Source: an uncultured Granulosicoccus sp.
GTDB lineage: Bacteria > Pseudomonadota > Gammaproteobacteria > Granulosicoccales > Granulosicoccaceae
Direction: 5' to 3'
Assembly (NCBI GenBank): GCA_937924505.1
Contig: CALDSR010000004.1
Coordinates: forward strand, 62,001-126,000
Length of the DNA stretch: 64,000 nt
Positions 63,877-64,000 of this stretch are shown piece after piece. Each line of letters opens with the position of its first letter. The stretch's first letter is position 1. The position numbers and the translations under genes are program-made. Under the pieces are notes generated by a model. That model worked only from the letters and a program-made list of their open reading frames with translations. It was not told where the DNA came from and ran no database searches.

Positions 63877-64000
63877 GTGACAACCTATCGTCGTCTATGT
63901 CGTTTTCTGGATGGCCTGTACACCGCAGGTGGTGTGCTGGCGTCCTTGTTCCTGATTGCCATCCTGGCGCTGATCGTTGCGCAAATGCTGGCGCGCTGGA
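63877..64000 (+). CDS. dctQ: TRAP transporter small permease (DctQ family), start only
   Basis: The frame begins at GTG 63877, after CCGGAGGGG, and runs off the right edge. The visible 41 residues read RRLCRFLDGLYTAGGVLASL then FLIAILALIVAQMLARW: a short basic start and a first hydrophobic helix typical of DctQ. It is expected to be followed by the large permease DctM outside the window. Confidence 0.8.
   Translation, partial: MTTYRRLCRFLDGLYTAGGVLASLFLIAILALIVAQMLARW

Overview
The window looks like a chromosomal segment of a free-living, aerobic, probably marine heterotrophic gammaproteobacterium. The evidence is the gammaproteobacterial RF3 (prfC) and RapA genes, a FadJ/FadI plus ETF fatty-acid oxidation block, a Bat (MoxR/VWA) operon, and uptake systems for purines, taurine-like sulfonates and TRAP substrates. 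The taxonomic placement is inference. No rRNA gene, standard tRNA gene, transposase, integrase, phage gene or CRISPR array was seen.

Layout, 1-20.5 kb: the tail of rimI; prfC; two tandem paralogous outer-membrane-type proteins; a TrxR-like ferredoxin/flavodoxin-NADP+ reductase; guanine deaminase divergent from a four-gene BMP-type purine ABC importer; a leftward phospholipid block (CDP-alcohol phosphotransferase, CdsA-like, PlsC-like) continuing from xthA and rapA; a cold-shock gene with a long leader and an apparent TTG start; and a leftward three-gene surface-polysaccharide set (flippase, formyltransferase-like, polysaccharide deacetylase).

20.7-35.7 kb: an acetate kinase fused to a PduL-type phosphotransacylase, coupled to a photolyase; a DUF1223 protein; an outer-membrane-type protein coupled to a Big2 Ig-like protein; a seven-gene Bat operon (moxR, DUF58, DUF4381, batA, batB, TPR protein, batD); and a BamA/TamA-like outer-membrane protein. 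35.9-46.9 kb: beta-oxidation and branched-chain acyl-CoA metabolism (FadJ-like, FadI, EtfB, EtfA, acyl-CoA dehydrogenase, 3-hydroxyisobutyryl-CoA hydrolase-like, enoyl-CoA hydratase), with SIMPL, cytosine-deaminase-like and DUF952 genes between.

47-52 kb: a leftward TauABC-like importer whose permease carries a very large N-terminal extracytoplasmic domain and whose binding-protein gene is separated from the ATPase gene by a strong terminator; a cupin gene lies upstream. 52-58 kb is the accessory part: a fatty-acid-hydroxylase-superfamily protein; a 669-bp gap holding a five-hairpin, cloverleaf-like RNA candidate; a DMT exporter; a 134-residue protein made almost wholly of six near-identical 22-residue repeats; a DUF6065-like protein; and a convergent TPR regulator-like protein. 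The repeat-protein locus is the best candidate for an undescribed system, possibly a multicore peptide precursor with an accessory protein and an exporter; this is inference.

58-64 kb: a catabolic cluster with an Asp/Glu-racemase-family protein, a ThDP enzyme, a DadA-like oxidase, a clearly broken enolase-superfamily gene (frameshift, nonsense codon and internal deletion) and the start of a TRAP transporter (dctP, partial dctQ).
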